64,000 nt of DNA from Microbacterium sp. 70-16 (GCF_001898315.1 NZ_MKTQ01000016.1:61923-125922), one strand, 5' to 3'. Positions 43,531-52,938 are shown, counted from the stretch's first letter. A program made the numbers and translations. The notes: generated by a model from the letters alone, not told the origin.

Positions 43531-43554
43531 TTTTTTGCGGGTGGTTCTGCGGCG

Positions 43555-43560
43555 TACGCT
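43555..43560 (+). promoter_or_regulatory. -10 box of deoC
   Basis: TACGCT, 6 nt before the deoC ATG. Confidence 0.6.
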
Positions 43561-43566
43561 GGAGCC

Positions 43567-44283
43567 ATGGCTACACCCACCGAACGCGACCTCGCGGCGA
43601 CCATCGACCACGCGATCCTCAAGCCCGAGCTGACCAGGGCAGACGTGGATGCCGAGCTCGACATCGCCGCGCAGTGGCGCGTGTTCAGCGTGTGCGTGCG
43701 CCCCAGCGACATCGCCTACGCGGTGCAGCGACTGGCGGGCACGGGCGTCGCGGTCGGCACCGTCATCGGCTTCCCGCACGGCACAACCTCGACCGCGGCC
43801 AAGGTCGCCGAGACCCGCCAGGCGATCGCCGACGGCGCCGCCGAAGTCGACATGGTGATCAACATCGGCGCACTGCGCTCGGGCTTCGACGACCAGGTCG
43901 TCGCCGACATCGCGGCCGTCGTCGCCGCCGCAGACGGGCACGTCACGAAGGTGATCCTCGAGACCGCGCTCCTCGACGACGAGCAGATCGCGCGCGGAAG
44001 CCGCCTGACCGAGCAGGGCGGCGCTCAGTTCGTGAAGACCTCGACGGGATTCGCCGGTGGCGGCGCGACCGTCGCCGACGTCGAGCTCATGCGTTCGCAG
44101 GTGGGGCCGGACGTGCAGGTCAAGGCATCGGGCGGGGTGCGCAGCTACGCCGACGCCCTCGCGATGCTGCAGGCCGGCGCCACGCGCCTGGGCACGAGCG
44201 GCAGCGCCGTCATCCTCGGCGAAGCGCGCCGTGTGGATGCCGGTGAGGGCGCCACCGGCGCCGTCGACGCCAGCTCGTACTGA
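43567..44283 (+). CDS. deoC: deoxyribose-phosphate aldolase
   Basis: 238 residues, class I aldolase splitting 2-deoxyribose 5-phosphate into glyceraldehyde 3-phosphate and acetaldehyde during deoxynucleoside salvage. IDHAILKPELT opens the barrel, the Schiff-base lysine is in FVKTSTGF and the second lysine in VKASGGVR. The last 15 residues (EGATGAVDASSY) lie beyond the usual end, which ordinarily carries the essential C-terminal tyrosine; a terminal Y is present here. Monocistronic and divergent from the glycerophosphodiesterase gene. Confidence 0.95.
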   Translation: MATPTERDLAATIDHAILKPELTRADVDAELDIAAQWRVFSVCVRPSDIAYAVQRLAGTGVAVGTVIGFPHGTTSTAAKVAETRQAIADGAAEVDMVINIGALRSGFDDQVVADIAAVVAAADGHVTKVILETALLDDEQIARGSRLTEQGGAQFVKTSTGFAGGGATVADVELMRSQVGPDVQVKASGGVRSYADALAMLQAGATRLGTSGSAVILGEARRVDAGEGATGAVDASSY

Positions 44284-44364
44284 CGCCGCCGCGGGGCTCA
44301 CGCGCGCGGTGCGGCGACTCGGCCGCGCAGCGCGCGGGGCGTCCGCCTCGTAGCGCGCCGGGTC

Positions 44365-45327
44365 TCAGCCGCGCAGCGCGCGCCGGGCGTGATCGACGTC
44401 GTCGTTCATCTGCGCCACGAGCTTTTCGATGCCCTCGAAGGCGACCATGCCTCGGATCCGCTGCACGAACTGGATCTGCACGCGGTGACCGTAGAGGTCG
44501 AGCCCCGTCTCGTCGATGACGTACGCCTCGACCTGGCGCGCGTCGACGTCGCCGAAGGTCGGGTTGGTGCCCACCGAGATCGCGGCGGGGTAGCGCGTCA
44601 CGGGCGCAGCGGTTGCCGCGTCGACGGGTCCGTGGTCGAGCATCCACCCGGCGTAGACGCCGTCGGCGGGGATGAAGCCCTCGGCATCCGGCCCCAGGTT
44701 CGCCGTGGGGAAGCCCAGCTCGCGCCCGCGCTTGAGTCCGTGCACGACTTCGCCCTGCACGGCGTGCGGGCGGCCAAGCAGGCGGGCGGCGCCTTCGACG
44801 TCGCCAGCGGTCAGCAGGTCGCGCACCCAGCTCGACGAGACCCGACGGCCGTGCCCCTGCACGTCGCTGACGACGTCGACCGTGAAGCCGAACTCGGCGC
44901 CCAGCGTCTGCAGCAGGGCCGGGTCGCCCGCTCCCCCGCGGCCGAAGCGGAAGTCGTCGCCGACCAAGACCGTCACGACACCGAGCGCGTCGACGAGCAC
45001 GTGCTCGACGAACGCGCGGGGCTCCAGGCCCGCGAGGGCTGCGTCGAACGTCAGCACGAGTGTCGCGTCGACACCGGCGTCGGCGAGCTGGGCGAGCTTC
45101 TGATCGACGCTCGACAGTGGCTGCGGGCACAGCTCGGGACGCAGCAGGCTGAGCGGATTGCGGTCGAAGGTGACGGCGACGACGCGGGCATCCGCCTCGG
45201 TCGCCGTGACGCGCGCACGATCGATCACGGCGCGATGCCCGGAGTGCACGCCGTCGAACTTGCCGATCGCGACGACGCTCGGGCCGAATCCGGCTGGAAC
45301 CTCTTCGGGCGCACGGAAGACGATCAC
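44365..45327 (-). CDS. ribF: bifunctional riboflavin kinase/FAD synthetase
   Basis: 320 residues. N-terminal adenylyltransferase half (about 15-180) with GKFDGVHSGHRAVI and VLVGDDFRFGRGGAGD; C-terminal riboflavin-kinase half (about 190-310) with GRELGFPTANL and the SVGTNPTFGD segment carrying the catalytic PTF. Makes FMN then FAD for the many flavoenzymes. The GTG at 45327 overlaps the TGA of the upstream membrane-protein gene (GTGA) and has AAGGG in front. In many actinobacteria ribF sits next to truB; here two small membrane-protein genes intervene. Confidence 0.95.
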   Translation of the reverse strand: MIVFRAPEEVPAGFGPSVVAIGKFDGVHSGHRAVIDRARVTATEADARVVAVTFDRNPLSLLRPELCPQPLSSVDQKLAQLADAGVDATLVLTFDAALAGLEPRAFVEHVLVDALGVVTVLVGDDFRFGRGGAGDPALLQTLGAEFGFTVDVVSDVQGHGRRVSSSWVRDLLTAGDVEGAARLLGRPHAVQGEVVHGLKRGRELGFPTANLGPDAEGFIPADGVYAGWMLDHGPVDAATAAPVTRYPAAISVGTNPTFGDVDARQVEAYVIDETGLDLYGHRVQIQFVQRIRGMVAFEGIEKLVAQMNDDVDHARRALRG

Positions 45328-45776
45328 CAGCTCGACCCTTCGACGGCGGGCAGCGGCTGCGGTTCGGGCACGCCGTGGCGGTGGGTGACGAGCCACCACA
45401 CGCCGACGAACGGCAGCACGAGCGGCACCCAGAAGTAGCCGTAGCCGAAGCCTGACCACACAGTCGCATCGTGCGAGAACAGCTCGGGGTGGGTGAGACT
45501 CAACGTGCCGACGACGAGCACGCCGGCCAGTTCGAAGCAGATCGCGACCCACGCGACGGCGTACCAGAAGGCGCTGCGTGAGAGCACGAGCGCGACGGTC
45601 GCGAGGATGTACACGACGGCGGATGCCGACGACAGCGTGTACGCGAGCGGAGCGTTGTCGAAGTCTTCGACGATCTGCACGAGCGAGCGGCCGGTCGCCG
45701 CGAGCGCCATGATCGCGTAGACGACGACCAGGACCCGACCGATGCCGGTCATACGGGGAAGCGACGAGGACGACAT
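45324..45776 (-). CDS. tetraspan membrane protein upstream of ribF
   Basis: 150 residues, four predicted helices (about 11-30, 40-62, 68-90 and 105-128) with a serine-rich N-terminus and WVPLVLPFVGVWWLVTHRHG near the end. Not a named family that I recognise. It is translationally coupled to ribF by a 4-nt overlap. GGACAGG lies just before the ATG and TATCAT (45786-45791) 9 nt upstream. Confidence 0.75.
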   Translation of the reverse strand: MSSSSLPRMTGIGRVLVVVYAIMALAATGRSLVQIVEDFDNAPLAYTLSSASAVVYILATVALVLSRSAFWYAVAWVAICFELAGVLVVGTLSLTHPELFSHDATVWSGFGYGYFWVPLVLPFVGVWWLVTHRHGVPEPQPLPAVEGSSW

Positions 45777-45785
45777 GACCTGTCC

Positions 45786-45791
45786 ATGATA
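45786..45791 (-). promoter_or_regulatory. -10 box of the membrane protein-ribF operon
   Basis: TATCAT, minus strand, 9 nt before the ATG at 45776. Confidence 0.45.
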
Positions 45792-45841
45792 GTTGGGCGT
45801 CGTGGTGCGGGATCGGTCGGGCGCCGCGGTCGCGGCCGGCG

Positions 45842-45865
45842 CTGGGGCTGGGGCTGGGGCTGGGG
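45842..45865. repeat. CTGGGG hexanucleotide tract
   Basis: Four perfect CTGGGG units plus a partial fifth (CTGGTG), in the gap between two membrane-protein genes; length variation by slippage is likely. Confidence 0.9.
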
Positions 45866-45895
45866 CTGGTGCTGGCGTAGCGGTCGGCGCGGCGG

Positions 45896-46264
45896 TCACA
45901 GCGGCGGGGTCGTCCAGATGACCTGCATCCGCCAGACCATGACCGCAACCGCGAGCGCGGCGACGCCCATGATGACGGTGCTCCAGCGACTGCGTTCGAT
46001 GAGGGCCCAGAAGACGGCGGCGGGGGGCAGTAGAACGGCCGAGACGAGGTACACCCAGAACTCGAGCCCGCTGCCGAGCGGCTCGTTGCCCGCGAGCGGC
46101 GCGACGATCGCGATGACGACCTGTGCGATCAGCAGCAGCAGGATGAGCGCCATGCCGCCGACCGTGACGTCGCCGGGGCGACGCCCCGCGAGCCCCGCGA
46201 TGACCGCGACGAGCCCAACGATCACCGCGACGGCAACCTGGGCGATCGTGAACCACGTGATCAC
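45896..46264 (-). CDS. small membrane protein behind truB
   Basis: 122 residues, four helices (about 2-24, 35-57, 66-87 and 95-113), no charged domain. The segment VYLVSAVLLPPAAVFWALIERSRWSTV looks conserved in actinobacteria but has no assigned role. The ATG overlaps the truB stop by 4 nt, so it is the second gene of a truB operon that ends here. Confidence 0.75.
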   Translation of the reverse strand: MITWFTIAQVAVAVIVGLVAVIAGLAGRRPGDVTVGGMALILLLLIAQVVIAIVAPLAGNEPLGSGLEFWVYLVSAVLLPPAAVFWALIERSRWSTVIMGVAALAVAVMVWRMQVIWTTPPL

Positions 46265-47166
46265 GAGGCTCCCTCCGCCATGTTCATGCTGCTCTTGACG
46301 TCGGAGCCGCGCCGCTCGACGATGCCGACCAGCACGCCGTCCGGGTCGATCGCGGCAGGGGTTGGGGTCTCGAGCCGCGCCGCGGCGCCCGCCAGCCGCT
46401 TGCCGTGCCGCAGATCGCGCGCCTCATCGGCCGTGACCGGGAAGGCACCCAGGACGTCGGCGGCGACGACGGCCGGCGCGAGGAGCGTCGCGTCGGGCGC
46501 GATCTCGGTGGCGGCCGCGGCCACGTCGAACGGGCCGATGCGCGTGCGGCGCAGCGCCGTCAGGTGGCCGCCGACGCCGAGGCCCGCGCCGAGGTCGCGC
46601 GCGAGCGCGCGGATGTAGGTGCCGCTTGAGCAGTCCACGACGACGTCGAGGTCGATGCCGTCCGGGCCTGTGCGCGTCGCGGTCAGCTCGAACCGGCCGA
46701 TGGTCACCGACCGGGCCTTGAGCGCGACTTCCTCCCCCGCGCGGGCCAGGTCGTAAGCGCGCTTGCCGCCGACCTTGATGGCCGACACGGTGCTCGGCAC
46801 CTGTTCGATGTCACCCGTGAGTGCAGCGATGCCCGCCGTGATGCCGTCGGCTGTCACAGCGGCGAGAGCCGCGGCATCCGCTCGTGCCGTGACGGTGCCG
46901 TCGGCGTCGTCGGAGTCGGTCGAGATGCCGAGCCGGATCGTGGCCTCGTAGGTCTTGTCGAGCCCGACGATGTAGGTCAGCAGCCGCGTCGCGGGGCCGA
47001 CGCCGAGGATCAACAGTCCCGTCGCCATGGGGTCGAGGGTTCCCGCATGGCCGATCTTGCGGGTGTTCAGCGCGCGGCGCGCGCGGGCGACGACGTCGTG
47101 GCTCGTGATGCCGCCGGGCTTGTCGACCAGCACGATGCCGTTCGGCGCGGGGGTTGTTTCGGGCAC
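46261..47166 (-). CDS. truB: tRNA pseudouridine-55 synthase
   Basis: 301 residues; converts U55 of the T-loop to pseudouridine in all tRNAs. Catalytic D45 lies in GHAGTLDPMATG; the KxYEATIRLG block (DKTYEATIRLGISTDSDDADG), SAIKVGGKRAYDLAR and SSGTYIRALARDLG complete the TruB fold, and a PUA-like C-terminal region ends with an extra acidic tail. The start is GTG, exactly at the edge of a 48-bp mirror-image promoter shared with mutY. Confidence 0.96.
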   Translation of the reverse strand: MPETTPAPNGIVLVDKPGGITSHDVVARARRALNTRKIGHAGTLDPMATGLLILGVGPATRLLTYIVGLDKTYEATIRLGISTDSDDADGTVTARADAAALAAVTADGITAGIAALTGDIEQVPSTVSAIKVGGKRAYDLARAGEEVALKARSVTIGRFELTATRTGPDGIDLDVVVDCSSGTYIRALARDLGAGLGVGGHLTALRRTRIGPFDVAAAATEIAPDATLLAPAVVAADVLGAFPVTADEARDLRHGKRLAGAAARLETPTPAAIDPDGVLVGIVERRGSDVKSSMNMAEGAS

Positions 47167-47214
47167 CCGTCCAGCCTAGGCGTCGGCTCCGCTCCCGACG
47201 CCTAGGCTGGACGG
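47167..47214. promoter_or_regulatory. mirror-image promoter of truB and mutY
   Basis: Perfect 20-bp inverted repeat (47167-47186 and 47195-47214) around an 8-bp centre. Each arm holds CCTAGGCTGGACGG: TAGGCT at 47173-47178 (minus) and 47203-47208 (plus), 6 nt before the truB GTG and the mutY ATG, which abut the outer ends of the palindrome. Confidence 0.9.
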
Positions 47215-48081
47215 ATGCCCGACCTCGCGACGCCCCTGCTCGCGTGGTATCGGGCGAACGCCCGCAACCTGCCGTGGCGCGCGCCGGAGTTCGGGGCGTG
47301 GGGCGTGCTCGTGAGCGAGTTCATGCTGCAGCAGACGCCGGTCGCGCGGGTGATCCCGCACCTCGAGGCGTGGCTGCAACGCTGGCCCACGCCGACCGAT
47401 CTGGCGGGGGCCGCACCCGCCGATGCCGTGCGGCAGTGGGCGAACCTCGGCTATCCGCGGCGCGCGCTGTGGCTGCACCGCGCGGCGATCGAGATCCGCG
47501 ACCGTCACGCCGGTGTCGTCCCGCGCGATGTCGAGGCTCTCCTGGCCCTCACCGGGATCGGCGACTACACGGCCCGCGCCGTCGCCGTGTTCGCGTATGG
47601 CGACCGGCATCCCGTCGTCGACACGAACACCCGGCGCGTTCTCGCCCGGGCGATCGACGGACGCTCGCAGCCCGGACCGCCCGCGAAGCGCGACCTCGCC
47701 GCCATGGCGGCGCTGCTGCCGACAGATCTCGCGGATGCCGCCGCGTTCAACGCCGCGACGATGGAACTCGGTGCCGTCGTCTGCACGGCGCGCGCCCCGC
47801 GATGCGAGGCGTGTCCGCTGGCCGCCGTGTGCGCGTGGCGTGCGGCCGGGTACCCCGACACGGGCGACGACCGGCGCAAGCAGGCCCGCTACGAGGGCAG
47901 CGACCGGCAGGCACGCGGGGCGATCCTGCGCGCGCTGCGCGAAGCGGACGCGCACGAACTCCCACACGGTGACGTCGCCGCCGACTGGCCTGATGCCACG
48001 CAGCGCGACCGCGCGATCGACGCGCTCATCGCAGACGGACTCATCGAGGCATCCGGTGGTGCACTGATGCTCCCGAACTGA
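47215..48081 (+). CDS. mutY: A/G-specific adenine glycosylase
   Basis: 288 residues. Removes adenine mispaired with 8-oxoguanine. The HhH-GPD core has catalytic E35 in VSEFMLQQTPV, the hairpin LTGIGDYTARAV at 112-123, D136 in HPVVDTN and the iron-sulfur ligands C190, C197, C200 and C206. It lacks the long Nudix-like C-terminal domain of E. coli MutY and ends soon after a small helical region, as in several actinobacteria. Its stop codon lies inside the left arm of a 19-bp palindrome. Confidence 0.94.
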   Translation: MPDLATPLLAWYRANARNLPWRAPEFGAWGVLVSEFMLQQTPVARVIPHLEAWLQRWPTPTDLAGAAPADAVRQWANLGYPRRALWLHRAAIEIRDRHAGVVPRDVEALLALTGIGDYTARAVAVFAYGDRHPVVDTNTRRVLARAIDGRSQPGPPAKRDLAAMAALLPTDLADAAAFNAATMELGAVVCTARAPRCEACPLAAVCAWRAAGYPDTGDDRRKQARYEGSDRQARGAILRALREADAHELPHGDVAADWPDATQRDRAIDALIADGLIEASGGALMLPN

Positions 48082-48133
48082 TCCTCCTAGCGGATCAGTT
48101 CGGGAGCATCAAAGAAGTCAGTTCGGGAGCATC
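48066..48133. repeat. palindrome overlapping the mutY stop
   Basis: GATGCTCCCGAACTGATCC at 48066-48084 and its exact reverse complement at 48092-48110; a third partial copy, CAGTTCGGGAGCATC, at 48119-48133. The TGA of mutY is inside the left arm. Convergent with rbfA. Confidence 0.9.
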
Positions 48134-48146
48134 AGCGAAGAGGGGG

Positions 48147-48596
48147 TCAGACCTCGTCTTCGTCGTCGTCCTCGTCGAACTCGCGGGGCTTGACGTAGGG
48201 ATCTTCGTCGCCGGCGTAGGTGGCCGTCGAGGCGAGCCCCGCGACCACAGCATCGCGTTCCTGCGCTTCGCGCAGCAGATCGGCGATGTGGCCGGCCGAC
48301 TCGGGCAGCGCGTCGGGGATGAACTCGAGCGACGGTGTCAGGCGCACGCCGAGGCGCTTGCCCACTTCGCTGCGCAGCATGCCGGTGGCCGCCTTCAGCG
48401 CCGCCGCCGAGTCTTCACGCTCTTGATCGCTGCCGTAGACGGTGTAGAAGACCGAGGCGTGCTGAAGGTCGCCCGTGACGCGCACATCCGTGATCGTCAC
48501 GAAGCCGAGCCGCGGGTCACGCAGCCCCTTCTCGAGCCGCTCGGCGATGAGCACGCGGATGCGATCCGCCATGCGGGCCTGTCGTTCGTTCGACAT
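48147..48596 (-). CDS. rbfA: 30S ribosome-binding factor A
   Basis: 149 residues; late 30S maturation factor with one KH domain. The family block RIRVLIAERLEKGLRDPRLGFVTITDVRVTGDLQHASVFYTVYG (residues 12-55) and LRSEVGKRLGVRLTPSLEFIPD are clear; the C-terminus is very acidic (DEDDDEDEV). GGAGGAAGA precedes the ATG at 48596. It follows infB after a hairpin, so partial termination may set its level below infB. Confidence 0.95.
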   Translation of the reverse strand: MSNERQARMADRIRVLIAERLEKGLRDPRLGFVTITDVRVTGDLQHASVFYTVYGSDQEREDSAAALKAATGMLRSEVGKRLGVRLTPSLEFIPDALPESAGHIADLLREAQERDAVVAGLASTATYAGDEDPYVKPREFDEDDDEDEV

Positions 48597-48614
48597 ATCT
48601 CTTCCTCCGGACAG

Positions 48615-48644
48615 GTGAGGGGCGCCCGTTCGGGCACCCCTCAC
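48615..48644 (-). terminator. hairpin between infB and rbfA
   Basis: 14-bp stem GTGAGGGGCGCCCG / CGGGCACCCCTCAC with one mismatch, 2-nt loop, 13 nt behind the infB stop; no strong T run. Confidence 0.65.
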
Positions 48645-48656
48645 TCAGAACGCAGA

Positions 48657-51467
48657 TCAGCCGCGCGGCTTCTCCACCATCTCGATCGTCTCGATCTCGT
48701 CACCGATCTGGATGTCGTTGTACTTGCCGAGGCCGATACCGGCTTCGAAGTCCGTGCGGACCTCGGTGACGTCGTCCTTGAAGCGGCGCAACGACTCGAT
48801 CGCGAGGCCATCGGCGATGACGACACCCTCGCGGATGACGCGCGCCTTGGCGTTGCGCGTGATCGTTCCCGACCGCACGATGACACCGGCGATGTTGCCG
48901 AACTTCGACGAGCGGAAGACCTCGCGGATCTCCGCGACGCCCGACTGGACCTCTTCGTACTCCGGCTTGAGCAGGCCCTTGAGCGACTGCTCGACGTCGT
49001 CGATCGCATTGTAGATGACCGAGTAGAACCGGACATCCACACCCTCACGAGCAGCGCGCTCGCGCGCCTTCGTGTCGGGACGGACGTTGAAGCCGATCAC
49101 GATCGCGTTGTCAATCGTGGCCAGGTTGATGTCCGACTCGGTGATCGCACCGACGCCGCGGTGGATGATCCGCAGCTGGACGGAGTCGTCGACCTCGATC
49201 TTGAGCAGCGACTCCTCGAGCGCCTCGACGGCACCGGAGACGTCACCCTTGATGATGAGGTTGAGCGACTCGACCTTGCCCTCTTCGAGCGCGCGGGTGA
49301 AGTCCTCGAGCGAGATGCGCTTGCGGGCCTTGGCCAGCTGAGCGTTGCGCTCGGCTGCCTCACGCTTCTCGGCGATCTGGCGGGCCATGCGGTCTTCGTC
49401 GGTCACGATGAAGGTGTCACCGGCGCGCGGCACCGAGTTCAGACCCTGCACCTGCACGGGACGCGACGGGAAGGCTTCGTCGACCGCATCGCCGTTCTCG
49501 TCGATCATGGCGCGGACGCGACCGTAGGCCGTACCCGCGACGATCGCGTCGCCGACCCGCAGCGTTCCCGACTGGATGAGGACGGTCGCCACCGAACCGC
49601 GGCCCTTGTCGAGCTTCGCTTCGATCGCGACACCACGTGCCGCCTTGTTCGGGTTGGCCGTGAGGTCGAGGCCCGCGTCAGCCGTCAGCAGGACGGCGTC
49701 GAGAAGGTCCTGGATGCCCGTGTTCTGGCGCGCCGACACGTCGACGAACATGACGTCGCCGCCGTACTCCTCGGCGACCAGTCCGTACTCGGTCAGCTGC
49801 TGGCGGACCTTCGCGGGGTTCGCCTCGGGCTTGTCGACCTTGTTGACCGCGACCACGATCGGCACGTTCGCCGCCTGGGCGTGGTTCAGGGCCTCGACCG
49901 TCTGCGGCATGATGCCGTCGTCGGCGGCGACCACGAGGATCGCGATGTCGGTCACCTGCGCACCACGGGCACGCATGGCGGTGAACGCCTCGTGACCCGG
50001 GGTGTCGATGAAGGTGATGGCGCGCTCGATGCCGTCGTGCTCAGTCCACACCTGGTAGGCACCGATGTGCTGCGTGATGCCACCGGCCTCGCCCGCGACG
50101 ACGTTGGTCTGACGGATCGCGTCAAGCAGTCGCGTCTTACCGTGGTCGACGTGACCCATGACGGTCACGACCGGCGGACGGATCTCGAGGTCATCCTCAC
50201 TCTCCGCCTCCAGCTCGGCCTCGAGGTCGAGACCGAAGCCCTCGAGGAGCTCCTTGTCCTCGTCCTCGGGCGAGACCATCTGGATCTTGTAGCCGAGCTC
50301 GGCGCCGAGGACCTCGAAGGTCGCCTCGTCGAGGGACTCCGTCGCCGTCGCCATCTCGCCGAGGTTGAACAGGATCGTCACGAGCGTGCCGGGCTGCACG
50401 GTGTAGCCGCGGATCGCCTCGAGCTTGTCCGCGAAGTCGGCGATCGATGCGCCACGGCGCAGGCGGATGATCTCGCCGTTGCCCTTCTGAACGTTGACGC
50501 CGCCGACGACCGGGGCATCCCGCATCTCGAATTCTTGCCGCTTCGCCCGACGCGATTTGCGCTGCTTGGACTTGCCGCCACCCTTGCCGAAGGCACCCGC
50601 GGTGCCACCGCCGGGACCACGGCCACGGCCACCGCCGCCACCGGGACGACCGGCGAAGCCGCCGGGGGCACCGGGGCCACCCGTGCCACCGGGACGCTGG
50701 AAACCGCCACCGGCACCGCCGGGACGACCGGGGCCGCCGGGACGCTGCTGGAACGGAGCGCCGGGACGACCGGCACCACCGGGACGACCCGCACCACCGG
50801 GGCGCGGGGCACCGGGACGAGGCGCGCCGGGACGCGGAGCCTGCGGGCGCGGGATGTTGCCGGGGGTGGGACGCTGACCCATGCCCTGCGACGACGCGAA
50901 CGGGTTGTTGCCCGGGCGCGGGCCGGCGGGGCGCTGCCCCATGCCCTGCGACGACGCGAACGGGTTGTTGCCGGGGCGCGGGGCACCGCCCGGACGCGGA
51001 GCGCCCGGCGTCGGGGCACCGGAGGCCGGGGCTGCCGGCGCGGCCGGCGCGGGCGTGCCCGCGGCGGGCGCAGGCGTGGCGGCGGCCGGCGCCTGCGCGG
51101 CGGGTGCCGCCGGAGCGGGAGCCGCGGGCGCGGCCGGAGCCGCGGGCGCGGCGGGTGCCGGGGCCTGTGCGGCGGCGGGCTTCGCCGGCGCCGCAGGCTT
51201 GGCGGGGCCGGGACGCGCACCGCTGGACGGACGCGCCGCGGAGGGGCGCGCTGCGGGAGCGGCGGGGGCGGCCTTCGGCGCCTCGGCGCTCGCTCCGGCA
51301 CCGTCGGCCTCGAGGGCCGCACGGAGCTTGCGAGCCACGGGAGGCTCGATGGTCGATGAGGGGCTCTTGACGAACTCGCCGAGCTCCTTCAGCTTCGCGA
51401 GCGCGACCTTGCTGTCGACGCCGAGCTCGGAAGCGATCTCATGCACGCGGGGTTTGGCGTTTGCCAC
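48657..51467 (-). CDS. infB: translation initiation factor IF-2
   Basis: 936 residues. An IF2-N helical domain ([17 protein letters not shown]...) is followed by a long Pro/Ala/Gly linker (55-300) with an exact 20-residue duplication, then [21 protein letters not shown], the GTPase domain with GHVDHGKT at about 435, DTPGHE and NKVD, and domains II-IV. Delivers fMet-tRNA to the 30S subunit. It sits in the nusA-ylxR-infB order. With so many leaderless genes nearby, IF-2 and 70S initiation are of special interest in this organism. Confidence 0.97.
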   Translation of the reverse strand: MANAKPRVHEIASELGVDSKVALAKLKELGEFVKSPSSTIEPPVARKLRAALEADGAGASAEAPKAAPAAPAARPSAARPSSGARPGPAKPAAPAKPAAAQAPAPAAPAAPAAPAAPAPAAPAAQAPAAATPAPAAGTPAPAAPAAPASGAPTPGAPRPGGAPRPGNNPFASSQGMGQRPAGPRPGNNPFASSQGMGQRPTPGNIPRPQAPRPGAPRPGAPRPGGAGRPGGAGRPGAPFQQRPGGPGRPGGAGGGFQRPGGTGGPGAPGGFAGRPGGGGGRGRGPGGGTAGAFGKGGGKSKQRKSRRAKRQEFEMRDAPVVGGVNVQKGNGEIIRLRRGASIADFADKLEAIRGYTVQPGTLVTILFNLGEMATATESLDEATFEVLGAELGYKIQMVSPEDEDKELLEGFGLDLEAELEAESEDDLEIRPPVVTVMGHVDHGKTRLLDAIRQTNVVAGEAGGITQHIGAYQVWTEHDGIERAITFIDTPGHEAFTAMRARGAQVTDIAILVVAADDGIMPQTVEALNHAQAANVPIVVAVNKVDKPEANPAKVRQQLTEYGLVAEEYGGDVMFVDVSARQNTGIQDLLDAVLLTADAGLDLTANPNKAARGVAIEAKLDKGRGSVATVLIQSGTLRVGDAIVAGTAYGRVRAMIDENGDAVDEAFPSRPVQVQGLNSVPRAGDTFIVTDEDRMARQIAEKREAAERNAQLAKARKRISLEDFTRALEEGKVESLNLIIKGDVSGAVEALEESLLKIEVDDSVQLRIIHRGVGAITESDINLATIDNAIVIGFNVRPDTKARERAAREGVDVRFYSVIYNAIDDVEQSLKGLLKPEYEEVQSGVAEIREVFRSSKFGNIAGVIVRSGTITRNAKARVIREGVVIADGLAIESLRRFKDDVTEVRTDFEAGIGLGKYNDIQIGDEIETIEMVEKPRG
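50878..50998. repeat. 60-bp in-frame duplication inside infB
   Basis: The segment starting CCCATGCCCTGCGACGACGC at 50878 recurs exactly 60 bp later (50938), adding 20 residues ([18 protein letters not shown] repeat) to the linker. Confidence 0.9.
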
Positions 51468-51561
51468 AATTCTCCTGTCTGGGGGCCTACCCCGGACAGG
51501 GCAGACCGTTCACTTGCGGACGGGTCTCATTTCGAGCCGTTCACTTTGAGTCCATAGCCGT

Positions 51562-51828
51562 TCAGCCGTTTCGCTGGTGGGTGGGTTGAGAGGTCTGCGT
51601 GTCCAGTGCACTCGTGTCGAGGATGCTGGACACACGCAATGCGCGTCCGAAGGCGCGGCGCCGGATGGCGGTGTCCACGCACTCGCTTGTGGCATGCACC
51701 CACGCACCCCGACCCGGGAGCACGGCCTTCTCGTCAGCGACGAGGACACCGTCCCGTGCGACCACCCTGAGGAGAGCGGATCGTGGAGCGCGCGCGCGGC
51801 AACCCACGCACGTTCGAACGGGTTCCAT
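51562..51828 (-). CDS. ylxR: YlxR (DUF448) family RNA-binding protein
   Basis: 88 residues. Starts MEPVRTCVGCRARAPRSALLRVVARDG and contains GRGAWVHATSECVDTAIRRRAFGRALRV, the YlxR signature with its two cysteine positions. Small basic nucleic-acid-binding protein; in other bacteria it affects RNase P or transcription. It lies 12 nt behind nusA and 94 nt before infB, inside the same operon. Confidence 0.92.
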   Translation of the reverse strand: MEPVRTCVGCRARAPRSALLRVVARDGVLVADEKAVLPGRGAWVHATSECVDTAIRRRAFGRALRVSSILDTSALDTQTSQPTHQRNG

Positions 51829-51840
51829 CTTACCCCTCCG

Positions 51841-52827
51841 TCACGACTCCAAGATGCTGTCGGGCTGGATGTCGATCTTGGCGCCGGTGAGCTTGGCTGC
51901 GAGCCGCGCGTTCTGGCCTTCCTTGCCGATCGCGAGCGACAGCTGGTAGTCGGGGACGAGCGCGCGGACCGCCTTCGTGTTCGCGTCGAGCACGAACGAC
52001 GAGGTGACCTTGGCCGGCGACAGGGCGTTGGCGACGAACGTCGCAAGGTCCTGGTTGTAGTCGACGATGTCGATCTTCTCGCCGCCGAGCTCCTCGGTCA
52101 CGGCGCGCACGCGGCGGCCGAGCTCGCCGATGCAGGCGCCCTTCGCGTTGATCGCGGGGTCGGTCGCGGTCACGGCGATCTTCGTGCGGTGCCCGGCTTC
52201 GCGGGCGAGCGAGGTGATCTCCACGAGACCCGACGCAATCTCGGGCACCTCGAGCGCGAAGAGCTTGCGCACGAGCCCGGGGTGGGTGCGCGAGACGGTG
52301 ATCTGCGGGCCCTTCAGCCCCTTCGAGACGGATGTCACGTACACGCGCAGGCGCGCACCGTGCGGATACTCCTCGCCGGCGACCTGCTCTTCGGGCGGCA
52401 GGATCGCCTCGACCGTGCCGAGGTCGACGTGCACCATCCGGGGGTTCGGGCCCTGCTGGATGACGCCGGCGACGATGTCGCCCTCCTTGCCGCGGAACTC
52501 GCCGAGGACCTGGTCGTCGGCGATGTCGCGCAGTCGCTGGCTGATGACCTGCTTCGCTGCGAAGGCGGCGATGCGGCCGAAGTCCTCGGGCGTGGACTCC
52601 TCTTCACCGATGACGGCGCCCTCTTCGTCGCGCAGCGGGATGAACACGGCGACGTGGCCGCTCTTGCGGTCGAGTTCGGCGCGGGCGCCCTCGGGAAGCT
52701 CGCCGTCAGGAGAGGTGTGCTTGGCGTAGGCGGTGAGGATCGCCTGCTCGATGATGCGCACGAGTTCCTCGAAGGGAATCTCCTTCTCGCGCTCGACCGT
52801 CCGCAACAGTCCCAGATCGATGTCCAC
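51841..52827 (-). CDS. nusA: transcription termination/antitermination factor NusA
   Basis: 328 residues, the short actinobacterial form: N-terminal RNA-polymerase-binding domain, S1 domain (about 130-200), then two KH domains with KGACIGELGRRVRAV and LSLAIGKEGQNARLAA; no C-terminal acidic repeats. GTG at 52827 follows AGGGAGG with a 5-nt spacer. It heads the nusA-ylxR-infB cluster. rimP, normally directly upstream, is missing: a divergent transporter gene takes its place. Confidence 0.96.
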   Translation of the reverse strand: MDIDLGLLRTVEREKEIPFEELVRIIEQAILTAYAKHTSPDGELPEGARAELDRKSGHVAVFIPLRDEEGAVIGEEESTPEDFGRIAAFAAKQVISQRLRDIADDQVLGEFRGKEGDIVAGVIQQGPNPRMVHVDLGTVEAILPPEEQVAGEEYPHGARLRVYVTSVSKGLKGPQITVSRTHPGLVRKLFALEVPEIASGLVEITSLAREAGHRTKIAVTATDPAINAKGACIGELGRRVRAVTEELGGEKIDIVDYNQDLATFVANALSPAKVTSSFVLDANTKAVRALVPDYQLSLAIGKEGQNARLAAKLTGAKIDIQPDSILES

Positions 52828-52938
52828 AGGTGCCTCCCTATTCAGCTCTCGATGCGGGGTCACCCCCGGCACCATCCTCCCGACTTTACCGGATGCCACC
52901 TGTGAAGGCACCGGTGGTGCAGCGCCACCGAAGCTCGG

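Noticed and set aside
48288..51359. Plus-strand frame of over 1000 codons opposite infB
   Set aside because: Shadow of infB and its repetitive linker.
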